From positions 62,001 to 126,000 of the forward strand of contig NZ_NKQJ01000006.1 in assembly GCF_002312815.1 (NCBI RefSeq): a stretch of DNA of 64,000 nucleotides. Direction: 5' to 3'. The position numbers were made by a program, and so were the translations under genes. The stretch comes from Agaribacterium haliotis (lineage in GTDB: Bacteria; Pseudomonadota; Gammaproteobacteria; Pseudomonadales; Cellvibrionaceae). Positions within the stretch are counted from its first letter, which is position 1. Each line of letters begins with the position of its first letter. The notes beneath the pieces are model-generated. The model did no database searches, was not told where the DNA came from, and saw nothing but the letters and a program-made list of their open reading frames with translations. Of this stretch, positions 36,828-46,303 are shown piece after piece.

Positions 36828-37991
36828 ATGTGTCAGACCGACTACCGCCAACTACTCGAGCAAATAGAGCTCTGGTCAACCGAGCTCGGGTTCAGTCAGT
36901 GGGCCGTTAGCGACCTTGAACTCAAAACCGAAGAGCAGCTTTTTAAACGCTGGCTCGAGCGCAACTACCACGGCAGCATGAGCTGGCTGGCCAACAATGT
37001 CGACAAGCGCCTTTGCCCGCCCGAACTTGTGCCCGGCAGCTGCCGGGTGATCAGTGTTGCGCTGAACTATCGCCCAGCCGATACGCGGGAAATCGACAAC
37101 CTCAAGCAGAGCAACAAAGCCTATATCAGCCGCTATGCGCTCGGGCGCGACTACCACAAGCTTATGCGCAAGCGCCTGGCTAAACTCGGCAAACTTATAG
37201 AAAGCTATGTCGAGCAACACAAGCTCGGCCCAACTGCGCACAGCCGCGCCTTTGTCGACAGCGCCCCGGTGCTCGAACGCCCCCTCGCAGCCAAAGCCGG
37301 GCTCGGCTGGATAGGCAAACACACCCTGGTATTAAACAAGGAGGCCGGCAGCTGGTTTTTTCTCGGGGAGTTATTTACCAACCTGCCTCTGCCCGCCTCA
37401 ACACAAACAGTGGCCGAAGCTTGCGGCAGCTGCGAAGCCTGCTTAAAAGTCTGCCCGACCGATGCGTTTATCAAACCCTGGCTGCTCGACGCGCGCCGCT
37501 GCATTTCCTATTTAACTATTGAGCACGACGGCGCCATACCGCTGGAGCTGCGTGAGGCCATTGGCAACCGCATCTACGGCTGTGACGACTGCCAGCTTAT
37601 TTGCCCGTGGAGCAAAGAAAGTAAGCTCACCGAGGAGCAAGACTTCCAGCCCCGAAGCCAACTATTTAATCAGGATTTACTCACCCTGTTTCGCTGGACG
37701 GAGCAGCAGTTTTTGCAAAATACCGAAGGCTCGGCGATTCGCCGCGCAGGTTATGAAAAATGGCGGCGCAATTTAGCTGTGGCGCTCGGCAACGCCGAGC
37801 AGGATCTGAGGATTCAAGAGGCCTTAAAAGCTGCGCTGCCAGATAGCTCTGCTCTGCTCGCCGAACATATCAGCTGGGCGCTAGCTCAACAAGAGCAAGG
37901 CAAAAGACGCAAACGCAAGAGCCGCAACGGCAATAAAGCACTAGAGCTCGCTTATTGGCCGGACGCAAAGCGCCAAAACCACAGCGAATAA
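36828..37991 (+). CDS. queG: Epoxyqueuosine reductase QueG
   Basis: A 387-residue cobalamin-dependent iron-sulfur enzyme that performs the last step of queuosine synthesis in tRNA. It shows YHGSMSWLANN, RYALGRDYHKLMRKRLAKL, FVDSAPVLERPLA, and two 4Fe-4S motifs, CGSCEACLKVCPT and CDDCQLICPW. A HEAT-like C-terminal repeat ends in a Lys/Arg-rich tail. I chose ATG 36828 to match the E. coli N-terminus; a GTG at 36774 would overlap the nnrD leader. Confidence 0.96.
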   Translation: MCQTDYRQLLEQIELWSTELGFSQWAVSDLELKTEEQLFKRWLERNYHGSMSWLANNVDKRLCPPELVPGSCRVISVALNYRPADTREIDNLKQSNKAYISRYALGRDYHKLMRKRLAKLGKLIESYVEQHKLGPTAHSRAFVDSAPVLERPLAAKAGLGWIGKHTLVLNKEAGSWFFLGELFTNLPLPASTQTVAEACGSCEACLKVCPTDAFIKPWLLDARRCISYLTIEHDGAIPLELREAIGNRIYGCDDCQLICPWSKESKLTEEQDFQPRSQLFNQDLLTLFRWTEQQFLQNTEGSAIRRAGYEKWRRNLAVALGNAEQDLRIQEALKAALPDSSALLAEHISWALAQQEQGKRRKRKSRNGNKALELAYWPDAKRQNHSE

Positions 37992-38008
37992 AGATTGAGC
38001 GCCCCCCA

Positions 38009-38290
38009 TCAATGCCGAATAATGATATCCGGCTGCTCGTTTACCGTACCGTCATCCTCAAGCACGCTATAGGTGACGTGGTCAGGGTTTTGCAGAACAA
38101 CGGTGGGGTCCTGAAACAAAGGCCGGCGGACAAAAGCCAGCGACCAGCCAAAACCCTCGACTTGGCGCAGCGCCTGGCGCTGATCATCACTTAAAAACGC
38201 ACGTAGGTTTAGCGGTATAGCGGGCATACCTTTGCGGCGCTCGGAGGCATCAAATTCGACTTCTTGTTCAACACATTCGGCTCTGTCCAT
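38009..38290 (-). CDS. Conserved hypothetical protein (small, soluble)
   Basis: A 93-residue protein I do not recognise by name. It is acidic at the N-terminus, then has NLRAFLSDDQRQALRQVEGFGWSLAFVRRPLFQDPTVVL and a short beta-rich end (written here in two parts with the second being VTYSVLEDDG). There is no signal peptide or membrane span. AGGTG lies 6 nt before the start, which supports translation. It is convergent with queG (17-bp gap) and precedes orn on the opposite side. I believe similar short proteins occur in Pseudomonas relatives, but no function is known. Confidence 0.78.
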   Translation of the reverse strand: MDRAECVEQEVEFDASERRKGMPAIPLNLRAFLSDDQRQALRQVEGFGWSLAFVRRPLFQDPTVVLQNPDHVTYSVLEDDGTVNEQPDIIIRH

Positions 38291-38425
38291 AACAGCACCT
38301 ATTTAAACGAACCTCTGGTGTATTTAGCTTGAGCCCGATAGCAGGAACTGTCAAAAACGAGTTTGCGATATTAAATGGCGCCGAATATAACATTTATCTT
38401 CAAATCATAGACGGCGCAACAGTCG

Positions 38426-38968
38426 CTAAACAAGCAGGTGCTCGCGATAGAACTGCAGCTCTTTAATGCTCTCTTTAATATCGTCTAACGCCAGGTGAGT
38501 ACTATTTTTCTTAAACGATTTAAGCAGCTCCGGCGACCAGAGCTGAGCCAAAATCTTTAGTGAACTGACATCGAGATTTCTGTAGTGAAAGTACTTTTCT
38601 AGCTCAGGCATCCAGCGCGCCATAAAACGCCTGTCCTGACAAATGGAGTTGCCACAAATTGGACTCTTACCTGGCGGCACCCACTTGCGCAGAAACTCGA
38701 GGGTCTGCTGCTCGGCTTCGGCACAAGTTGTTGTGCTCGCTTTCACCCGCTCCGTTAAACCCGACTGCCCGTGCTGCTTAGTATTCCATTCATCCATCGT
38801 CGACAGCACTGCATCGCTCTGATGTACAGCAATAACCGGGCCCTGGGCCAACATATTTAAATCTTTATCGGTGACGATGGTTGCGATCTCAATAATTACA
38901 TCGCGCTCTGGCTGTAGGCCCGTCATTTCAAGGTCTATCCAGATTAGGTTGGTATCGGCAAGGGCCAT
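38426..38968 (-). CDS. orn: Oligoribonuclease
   Basis: A 180-residue DEDDh exonuclease that degrades 2-5-nt RNAs, including pGpG from c-di-GMP breakdown. The motif [20 protein letters not shown] gives the first Asp/Glu pair, with [18 protein letters not shown] and a C-terminal [14 protein letters not shown] (His/Asp). [10 protein letters not shown] at 38968 is chosen as start; an ATG six codons upstream is possible but has no ribosome site. It is divergent from rsgA, as in Pseudomonas. Confidence 0.98.
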   Translation of the reverse strand: MALADTNLIWIDLEMTGLQPERDVIIEIATIVTDKDLNMLAQGPVIAVHQSDAVLSTMDEWNTKQHGQSGLTERVKASTTTCAEAEQQTLEFLRKWVPPGKSPICGNSICQDRRFMARWMPELEKYFHYRNLDVSSLKILAQLWSPELLKSFKKNSTHLALDDIKESIKELQFYREHLLV

Positions 38969-38990
38969 AACGAAAGCGCACTCCATTGGG

Positions 38991-38996
38991 TATAAT
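38991..38996 (+). promoter_or_regulatory. Candidate -10 element for rsgA-rhdA-psd
   Basis: A perfect TATAAT about 87 bp before the rsgA start, in the orn/rsgA divergent gap. No good -35 lies 16-18 bp upstream, so the call is tentative. Confidence 0.3.
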
Positions 38997-39082
38997 GCGG
39001 GGAATTATCTAATCAATAGTAACAACTATGCCGCGACTATTCACGAAGGCCTTGATCTGCAACTGCGAGCCGACAAATACCA

Positions 39083-40093
39083 ATGGCTAAACGCAAACTC
39101 AGCTTGCAACAGCGCCGGCGCATTGCCGAACAGAGAAATGAGCGCAAGCGCCAGCAACACGCGCCCCCGAGCGATGCCGATCTCGGCCCATTAATCAGCG
39201 GCAAGGTCATCGCCAACTTCGGCTTTCAAGTCATTGTCAAAGGTGAAAACAGTGAGCAGCGCTGCCACCTGCGCGCCAACCTGGAACCGGTTACCGGCGA
39301 CGACGTGCAGTGGCGAGAAGGCAGCGAATACGGTGTCGTTGAAAGCATAGACCAGCGCCGCAGTGAACTGCAGCGCCCCGACAGTTATGGCAAGCTGCGC
39401 AGCGTCGCGGCCAATGTAACCCAGCTTGTTATATGCATAGCTTGCGAGCCGGAAGCGCACAGCTCATTGATCGACCGCTACCTTGTCGCGGCCAACTTAC
39501 ACAAACTAAACGCTGTTTTACTGTTAAACAAAAAAGAGCTGCTTGAGCAAAAGACGGAATTGCAGGCCATGCTGCAGCGTTATTATGAGCTCGGCATCAA
39601 CTGCATTTACGTCAGCGCCAAGCAGGGCTTTGGCCTCGACAAGTTACGCGAGGCCCTCAAAGGGCAGACCAGTATTTTTGTTGGCCAAAGCGGTGTCGGC
39701 AAAAGCTCGCTAATCAAGGCCCTAGAACCGGAACAGGACATACGCATAGGTGCCTTGAGCGAAGCGGCCGCAAAAGGCAAACACACAACCACACACAGCC
39801 AGCTCTACGAGTTTTCCGGCGGCGGCCAACTAATCGACTCACCCGGCATTCGCGAATTTGGCCTGTGGCACGCCAGCGCCGAACAAGTACTCGAGGGTTT
39901 TCCAGAAATTGCCGACGCCGCTCAACACTGCCGTTTCAGGGATTGCAAACACCAAAGTGAGCCCGGCTGCGCGGTACACGCTGCGCTCGATAGCGGTGAA
40001 CTCCAAGCGCTGCGCTACGCCAACTACCAACTCATATTGCAACAACTCGGCGATGTGACCATTAAAACTCAAGACGGATTAAAAAAACGATGA
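39083..40093 (+). CDS. rsgA: Ribosome small-subunit biogenesis GTPase RsgA
   Basis: A 336-residue circularly permuted GTPase that releases RbfA and checks 30S maturation. A basic N-terminal tail leads to an OB domain (about 37-95), then the G domain in permuted order: G4 at 149-152, G1 GQSGVGKSS (201-209), G3 DSPG, and a zinc knuckle (CRFRDCKH...GCAV). The G4 box reads NKKE instead of the usual NKxD; the Asp that reads guanine is replaced by Glu. It overlaps rhdA by 4 bp (ATGA). Confidence 0.96.
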   Translation: MAKRKLSLQQRRRIAEQRNERKRQQHAPPSDADLGPLISGKVIANFGFQVIVKGENSEQRCHLRANLEPVTGDDVQWREGSEYGVVESIDQRRSELQRPDSYGKLRSVAANVTQLVICIACEPEAHSSLIDRYLVAANLHKLNAVLLLNKKELLEQKTELQAMLQRYYELGINCIYVSAKQGFGLDKLREALKGQTSIFVGQSGVGKSSLIKALEPEQDIRIGALSEAAAKGKHTTTHSQLYEFSGGGQLIDSPGIREFGLWHASAEQVLEGFPEIADAAQHCRFRDCKHQSEPGCAVHAALDSGELQALRYANYQLILQQLGDVTIKTQDGLKKR

Positions 40094-40905
40094 TTGACTC
40101 AAAGCTGCTCATCAGTGTTGAGCAACTAAAGCAAGATATCGATGCAGGCCTCAGCCCCAAGCGTTGCATTGTCGATCTTGGCAGCAGAGAAAACTACCTG
40201 AACGGACACATTCCCGGCGCGGTATTTTTGCCTTTCCAAGCTTTGTTAAAAGGCGAGCCCCCGGTGCCTGGGAAAATTGCCAGCGACGAACAGCTGAGCC
40301 AGGTGTTTTCTGCGTTAGGGCTCAGCGACGAGCTTGAGTTTCTTGTCTACGACGACGAAGGCGGCGGCTGGGCCGGGCGCTTTATCTGGACCCTCGATGC
40401 AATCGGCCACAAGAACTATCGCTACATCGACGGCGGCCTTCAAGCATGGCTCAAGGCCGGTTTTGACACCGAGAGCACCATCAATCAGCGCCCGGAACAA
40501 GCTGTGAACGTCAGTGCCGATAAAAGCTACCTGATCGGCGTCGACGAGCTAATTGAGATAATAAACCAGCAAAGTCACTGCATATGGGATGCGCGCAGCC
40601 CCGGCGAATACAGTGGCCAGCGTGTGCTCGCGGCCAAAGCCGGGCACATGCCAGGCGCGTTAAACTGCGAGTGGACTGAACTTATGGACAGCAGCAACGG
40701 CCTGCGTATTCGCGACGACGCCAAAGCCTATTTGGCCGAGCGAGGCATCGACGGCAGCAAGGCCATAGTCACTCACTGCCAGGGCCATCACCGCTCGGGC
40801 TTTACCTACCTTGTCGGCAGGGTGCTCGGCTTTGACATTGCCGCCTACCACGGCGCTTGGGCCGAATGGGGCAACCATCCGGAGACACCGGTGGAGCTGA
40901 ACTAG
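40090..40905 (+). CDS. rhdA: Thiosulfate sulfurtransferase RhdA (tandem rhodanese)
   Basis: A 271-residue protein with two rhodanese folds. The inactive N-domain has LGSRENYLNGHIPGAVFLP, and the C-domain carries the persulfide Cys230 in HCQGHHRSG, the loop typical of Azotobacter/Pseudomonas RhdA rather than of mercaptopyruvate sulfurtransferases (CGSGVTA). It transfers sulfane sulfur from thiosulfate and may feed Fe-S or selenophosphate chemistry. It sits between rsgA and psd as in Pseudomonas, overlapping both. Confidence 0.94.
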   Translation: MIDSKLLISVEQLKQDIDAGLSPKRCIVDLGSRENYLNGHIPGAVFLPFQALLKGEPPVPGKIASDEQLSQVFSALGLSDELEFLVYDDEGGGWAGRFIWTLDAIGHKNYRYIDGGLQAWLKAGFDTESTINQRPEQAVNVSADKSYLIGVDELIEIINQQSHCIWDARSPGEYSGQRVLAAKAGHMPGALNCEWTELMDSSNGLRIRDDAKAYLAERGIDGSKAIVTHCQGHHRSGFTYLVGRVLGFDIAAYHGAWAEWGNHPETPVELN

Positions 40906-41759
40906 TGGAAAAGGTTTTTATTTTTTTACAATACTGTTTGCCACAGCACGCTCTTTCCCGCCTGCTCGGCCACATTGCCTCAAGCAAAAACAAACTGGTT
41001 AAAGGTTTGCTAATACGCCTTTTTAAAGCAAAGTTCGCGATCACTCTCGACGAAGCCGAACGCAAAAGCGTATCCGATTACCATAGTTTTAATGATTTTT
41101 TCTGTCGCGCCCTGGAAAAAGGCGCGCGCAATATAGACCCGGAAACAAACAGCATCGTCAGCCCCGCTGACGGCTGTTTTAGCCAGCTCGGCAGCATAGA
41201 AAATGGGCGTATTTTTCAAGCAAAAGGCCAGAGTTACAGCGCCCAAGAGCTACTTGCCGATAGTGAGGCGGCCGAAATTTACCAGGACGGTGAGTTTGCA
41301 ACCATCTACCTTTCACCGAAAGATTACCATCGCGTACATATGCCCTGTGCCGGCACACTCAAGCAAATGAGTTTTGTTCCCGGCAAGCTTTTTTCAGTAA
41401 ACCAAGTGACCGCGGAACATGTGCCCCGCCTGTTTGCACGCAATGAACGGCTCGTGTGCCACTTTGATACAGAATTTGGCCCGATGGCCATGGTGCTGGT
41501 TGGGGCCATGGTGGTGGCATCGATAGAGACAACCTGGGCTGGCACAATTGCCCCGGCAGGTAAAAACGTGCAGCACACAAGCTTTGCCGCTGACAAACTC
41601 AGCTTTGATAAAGGCGAAGAGATGGGCCGCTTTAAACTCGGCTCAACCGTTATTTTACTGTTCCCTAAAAACTCGCTTCACTGGCAAGACAAACACAGGG
41701 CAAACAGCCCGGTGCGTATGGGGGAAAAAATAGCAGAGTTAATTAATAGCCAACCGTAA
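40905..41759 (+). CDS. psd: Phosphatidylserine decarboxylase proenzyme
   Basis: A 284-residue membrane-associated pyruvoyl enzyme making phosphatidylethanolamine. The LGST self-cleavage site is Gly246-Ser247 in FKLGSTVILLF; HSFNDFFCRAL, SPADGC and YLSPKDYHRVHMPC are the other family motifs. The start is GTG at 40905, overlapping the rhdA stop by one base (TAGTG), with GGTGGAG 8 nt upstream; an ATG at 40857 lies inside rhdA and adds unrelated residues. It ends before a bidirectional hairpin. Confidence 0.96.
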   Translation: MEKVFIFLQYCLPQHALSRLLGHIASSKNKLVKGLLIRLFKAKFAITLDEAERKSVSDYHSFNDFFCRALEKGARNIDPETNSIVSPADGCFSQLGSIENGRIFQAKGQSYSAQELLADSEAAEIYQDGEFATIYLSPKDYHRVHMPCAGTLKQMSFVPGKLFSVNQVTAEHVPRLFARNERLVCHFDTEFGPMAMVLVGAMVVASIETTWAGTIAPAGKNVQHTSFAADKLSFDKGEEMGRFKLGSTVILLFPKNSLHWQDKHRANSPVRMGEKIAELINSQP

Positions 41760-41779
41760 AAGAAAACCAAGCTTAGTCA

Positions 41780-41816
41780 CAGGGTTTAGGCCGTTAATAT
41801 AGAGGCTTAAACCCTG
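41780..41816. terminator. Bidirectional hairpin between psd and the HD-GYP gene
   Basis: A 13-pair stem CAGGGTTTAGGCC / GGCTTAAACCCTG (one G-U) with an 11-nt loop between convergent genes. The nearest T-rich stretch on the minus strand is about 20 bp away. Confidence 0.55.
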
Positions 41817-41860
41817 GCAGCCAGAAAGAAAAAGCTAAATAAACAGGCCACTTGAGAGCC

Positions 41861-43243
41861 TTAAAGAAACTTATTTTTTAAACGAGCCAACAGGCCTTTT
41901 GCCGATTTCCGGTCGATATAGTCATCGCGGATATCGGTGATATCGATATTGTAGGTTCCCGGCTTTAAGTCTTGAGCAATCTCGATAAACTCGAGCTCAC
42001 CGGCCACAGCCTTGCCGCTATCAATCTTTGCCCTTTTGGCTTTATCGTCTTCAGCGAGATCAATCAATACCGGCGCTCTTAACTCTTCTTTTGTCGCATC
42101 GAGTACAACAACCACTTTGGGCTTAAGGCGTCGCTCGAAGTTTTGCTCAACTACAACACCGACTTCACCAGTACTGAGTTCAACTAAAGTGCCGGTCGGA
42201 TACAGGCCAATAGCGCGAATAAACTCAACAACCAAGTCTTCCTGAAACTCAATACCGCGCACATCGTAGAGCATGCTCACGGCCTTGGATGGCGACAGGG
42301 GATTGGCGTTACGCGGATTAGTAGTTTCATCGTAATAAGTGACGATACCAGCTATTTTGCCCAGCAGGGGGATTTTATCGGCGCGCAGATGGGCCGGAAA
42401 ACCACTGCCATTAACACGCTCACAGTGCGTTTTAATTACCGAGATAACACGCGGCTTAACTTCGGGCAGTTCTTTTAAGATCTCTACGCCGTACTCAACA
42501 AACTTTTCATACGAGCTTTGATCGTCTGGGCTGCGTTTGGTATTTTCGAGCAAGCGACGCGATAAACGGGTTTTACCGATATCTTTTAATAAGACTCCCA
42601 TAGCCAGTACGTCTAGCTCCGGTTTCGGCAAACCGATGTGGCGGCCAAACAATATGGCCCAAACCGCAGAGCGAACCGCGTGGCTATAGGTGTATTCGTC
42701 TTTCTCTTTTACTTTGCTAAGCCAGGTAAATGCGTCTGGGTTGCGCACCACCGAATCCACCATCGCCGATGCCGCGCGCTTGGTTTCTTTGATCGGCACA
42801 TGCTGGCCGTCGACATTAATCTGGCTGAGCACTGTGCCCACAGCGCGATAGACTTGCTGGTGCAGGGCTTTAGCTTGGCCTATTTCTTTTTCTATCGGCG
42901 CAACGTCGGTATAGACATCGCGGCGCACTCGAATGGGCGTAACATCGGTAACGCGCGCACGGCTATCAGCGCGCACATTTTTTTTACTTACCGGGGCTTT
43001 AGCTAACTTTTTTAAGTCGGTCTTGACCGGGCCGGAGCCTTTGACCACGTCGATATAAACGTGGTTGCAGTGAATACGAAGCTCTTTGATTTCTTCGCGA
43101 TCGCGAATATAAAAACCTTGCAGAGGAAAGGGGGTCTGCGTCCACGGCCTGTCGAGGCCAGAGACAAACATGCCAATAGTCAACTCGTTAACATCGATCT
43201 TAAGTTGTTTAACGCCAGCCAAAATCTTCCCCGATCCTACCAA
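41861..43243 (-). CDS. Degenerate HD-GYP domain protein with DUF3391 N-terminus
   Basis: About 460 residues. An N-terminal DUF3391-like segment (KIDVNELTIGMFVSGLDRPW, residues 15-34) is followed by an HD-GYP domain (about 180-345). Typical members cut c-di-GMP. Here His188 (SHAV) is kept, but the HD pair reads Lys220-Asp221 (LLKDIGK), a later metal His is Phe248, the HHE motif is HCE (273-275), and GYP is GFP. It is therefore probably catalytically dead and may act as a c-di-GMP or protein binding module. The C-terminal 110 residues form a beta-rich domain ending in a basic tail. The start is uncertain: the longest frame begins with TTG at 43243 and no clear ATG precedes the conserved part. 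Confidence 0.88.
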   Translation of the reverse strand: MVGSGKILAGVKQLKIDVNELTIGMFVSGLDRPWTQTPFPLQGFYIRDREEIKELRIHCNHVYIDVVKGSGPVKTDLKKLAKAPVSKKNVRADSRARVTDVTPIRVRRDVYTDVAPIEKEIGQAKALHQQVYRAVGTVLSQINVDGQHVPIKETKRAASAMVDSVVRNPDAFTWLSKVKEKDEYTYSHAVRSAVWAILFGRHIGLPKPELDVLAMGVLLKDIGKTRLSRRLLENTKRSPDDQSSYEKFVEYGVEILKELPEVKPRVISVIKTHCERVNGSGFPAHLRADKIPLLGKIAGIVTYYDETTNPRNANPLSPSKAVSMLYDVRGIEFQEDLVVEFIRAIGLYPTGTLVELSTGEVGVVVEQNFERRLKPKVVVVLDATKEELRAPVLIDLAEDDKAKRAKIDSGKAVAGELEFIEIAQDLKPGTYNIDITDIRDDYIDRKSAKGLLARLKNKFL

Positions 43244-43352
43244 GAGCCTCGTGCCCTATCGCGCATTAACCTGTGCATGCAGCAAAGGCCCCATTCGCGA
43301 TTATAATCCAGGCCGTGCCATTGTCGAGCCCGGCCTAGTTATTAAGTGCTAA

Positions 43353-44420
43353 CTATGCGCTGTGATAAACCGACGATAGTTCAGCGACAGCCTCAAAAAA
43401 AGCGCCGGCGTGTTCGGGTTTAACATCCGGTGTAATGCCGTGGCCGAGGTTAAATACATGGCCACTACCGTGACCAAAACGCTTTAATATGCGCGAAACT
43501 TCTTCGCGAATAGCCTGCGGGCTCGCGTACAAAACAGCCGGATCCATATTACCTTGCAGGGCAACTTTGTCGCCGACACGCTGGCGCGCAAAAGCGATAT
43601 CTGTTGTCCAGTCGAGACCAAGCGCATCCGGCCCGGCATCGGCCATGCTCTCAAGCCATTGCCCGCCACCTTTGGTGAACATAATCACAGGCACTTTGCG
43701 GCCGTCGTGCTCACGCTTTAAACCCTCGACTATCTTTTGCATGGGCTTTAACGAAAAACGCTGATAGGCGTGGTGACTCAGCGCACCGCCCCAGCTATCA
43801 AAGATCTGCACTGCTTGAGCACCGGCTTCAATCTGCGCATTCAGGTAGTCAATTACTGAGTCTGCAAGCTTGTCGAGCAATAGATCAGCCAGCTCAGGCT
43901 GGTCGTAGACCAGGCCTTTAGCGCGGCGAAAATCTTTGCTTGAGCCACCTTCGATCATATAAGTCGCCAGGGTCCAGGGGCTGCCACTAAAGCCAATTAA
44001 AGGCACTGAGCCGTTGAGTTCCCGGCGGATCATGCTCACCGCATCGGTCACGTAGCTCAGGTCTTTGGCTGTATTGACCACCTCCAGAGCTTCAACCTCG
44101 GCCGCAGTGCGAACGGTCTTTTTAAATTTAGGGCCTTCACCTGTTTCAAAATACAGGCCTAAACCCATCGCATCGGGAATGGTCAGAATATCCGAGAATA
44201 GAATCGCGGCGTCGATCGGATAGCGGCGCAAAGGCTGCAGAGTAACTTCACAGGCGAGCTCGGTGTTTTTACACAGGCTCATAAAATCGCCGGCTTGAGC
44301 GCGGGTCTCACGGTATTCAGGCAGGTAACGGCCAGCTTGGCGCATCATCCATACCGGAGTTCGATCTACCGGCTCGCGCAGTAGGGCTCTTAAGAAACGA
44401 TCGTTTTTCAGTTCAGTCAT
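43353..44420 (-). CDS. hemE: Uroporphyrinogen decarboxylase
   Basis: A 355-residue cytoplasmic enzyme converting uroporphyrinogen III to coproporphyrinogen III in heme synthesis. Motifs include [35 protein letters not shown] with the catalytic Asp, [17 protein letters not shown] and NLGHGI near the C-terminus. MTELKND at 44420 gives the family length (354 in E. coli). Its neighbours gltD/gltB upstream and the HD-GYP gene downstream lie on the same strand but are separated by gaps. Confidence 0.98.
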   Translation of the reverse strand: MTELKNDRFLRALLREPVDRTPVWMMRQAGRYLPEYRETRAQAGDFMSLCKNTELACEVTLQPLRRYPIDAAILFSDILTIPDAMGLGLYFETGEGPKFKKTVRTAAEVEALEVVNTAKDLSYVTDAVSMIRRELNGSVPLIGFSGSPWTLATYMIEGGSSKDFRRAKGLVYDQPELADLLLDKLADSVIDYLNAQIEAGAQAVQIFDSWGGALSHHAYQRFSLKPMQKIVEGLKREHDGRKVPVIMFTKGGGQWLESMADAGPDALGLDWTTDIAFARQRVGDKVALQGNMDPAVLYASPQAIREEVSRILKRFGHGSGHVFNLGHGITPDVKPEHAGAFFEAVAELSSVYHSA

Positions 44421-44472
44421 TAGTATTCGACAACCTGTCATTCAGATGCTGGATGTACATTCCGGCCCATCG

Positions 44473-44564
44473 CCTATACCGCTTTTCCAGACTCGCCGTA
44501 AACCCATCCCTGGGGGCTCAGCAGCGCCTTCCTTGGCGCAGATGGTCTGTAAAAGCGGTATAGG
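44473..44564. repeat. Palindromic intergenic element 1
   Basis: Terminal inverted arms of 18 bp, 17 matching (CCTATACCGCTTTTcCAG at 44473-44490 and its complement at 44547-44564), flank a core with CCGTAAACCCATCC and TGGGGGCT (44496-44518) and an inner hairpin GCGCC/GGCGC. No coding potential. It resembles a small non-autonomous element, and shares its core with element 2 in opposite orientation. Confidence 0.8.
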
Positions 44565-44655
44565 AGCTGTGCCTACCTATGTGCTAAAGCTTAAATTACA
44601 AGAGCCTTCGAACAAAGGAACGAACACTCGATTGTATTAAATTAGCACGGGGCAA

Positions 44656-44765
44656 GGTCGGGAGAAGGCAGGGGCTTGAGCGGGTGTCTGTGGCATGGAT
44701 GCCACGGCCAAGCCCCCAAGGATGGGTTCACGGTGCCCCGAGAAAGCCCCTGCCTTCTCCCGACC
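44656..44765. repeat. Palindromic intergenic element 2
   Basis: Perfect 22-bp terminal inverted arms (44656-44677 and 44744-44765, beginning GGTCGGGAGAAGG) flank an inner hairpin GTGGCA-TGGA-TGCCAC (44690-44705) and a core that, on the minus strand (44711-44733), matches element 1 at 21 of 23 bases. It sits 91 bp from element 1, between hemE and gltD. Confidence 0.85.
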
Positions 44766-44796
44766 GGAATACCGCTACCCAATAACAACCATTTAA

Positions 44797-44822
44797 AACA
44801 AAAACGCCCCTCGAAAGGGGCG
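44797..44822 (-). terminator. Rho-independent terminator of gltB-gltD
   Basis: On the minus strand CGCCCCT / AGGGGCG with a 4-nt loop is followed by TTTTTGTTTT, about 20 bp after the gltD stop. Confidence 0.87.
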
Positions 44823-44843
44823 CTTGGTAAATCAAATCAGGGA

Positions 44844-46286
<1,443 letters not shown>

Positions 46287-46303
46287 TTAGCGTTCAGCGG
46301 CGC

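Noticed and set aside
44473-44765. Palindromic elements as integron attC sites or CRISPR
   Set aside because: No R-box GTTRRRY pair, no integrase, no regular repeats and spacers; the arms differ between the two copies.
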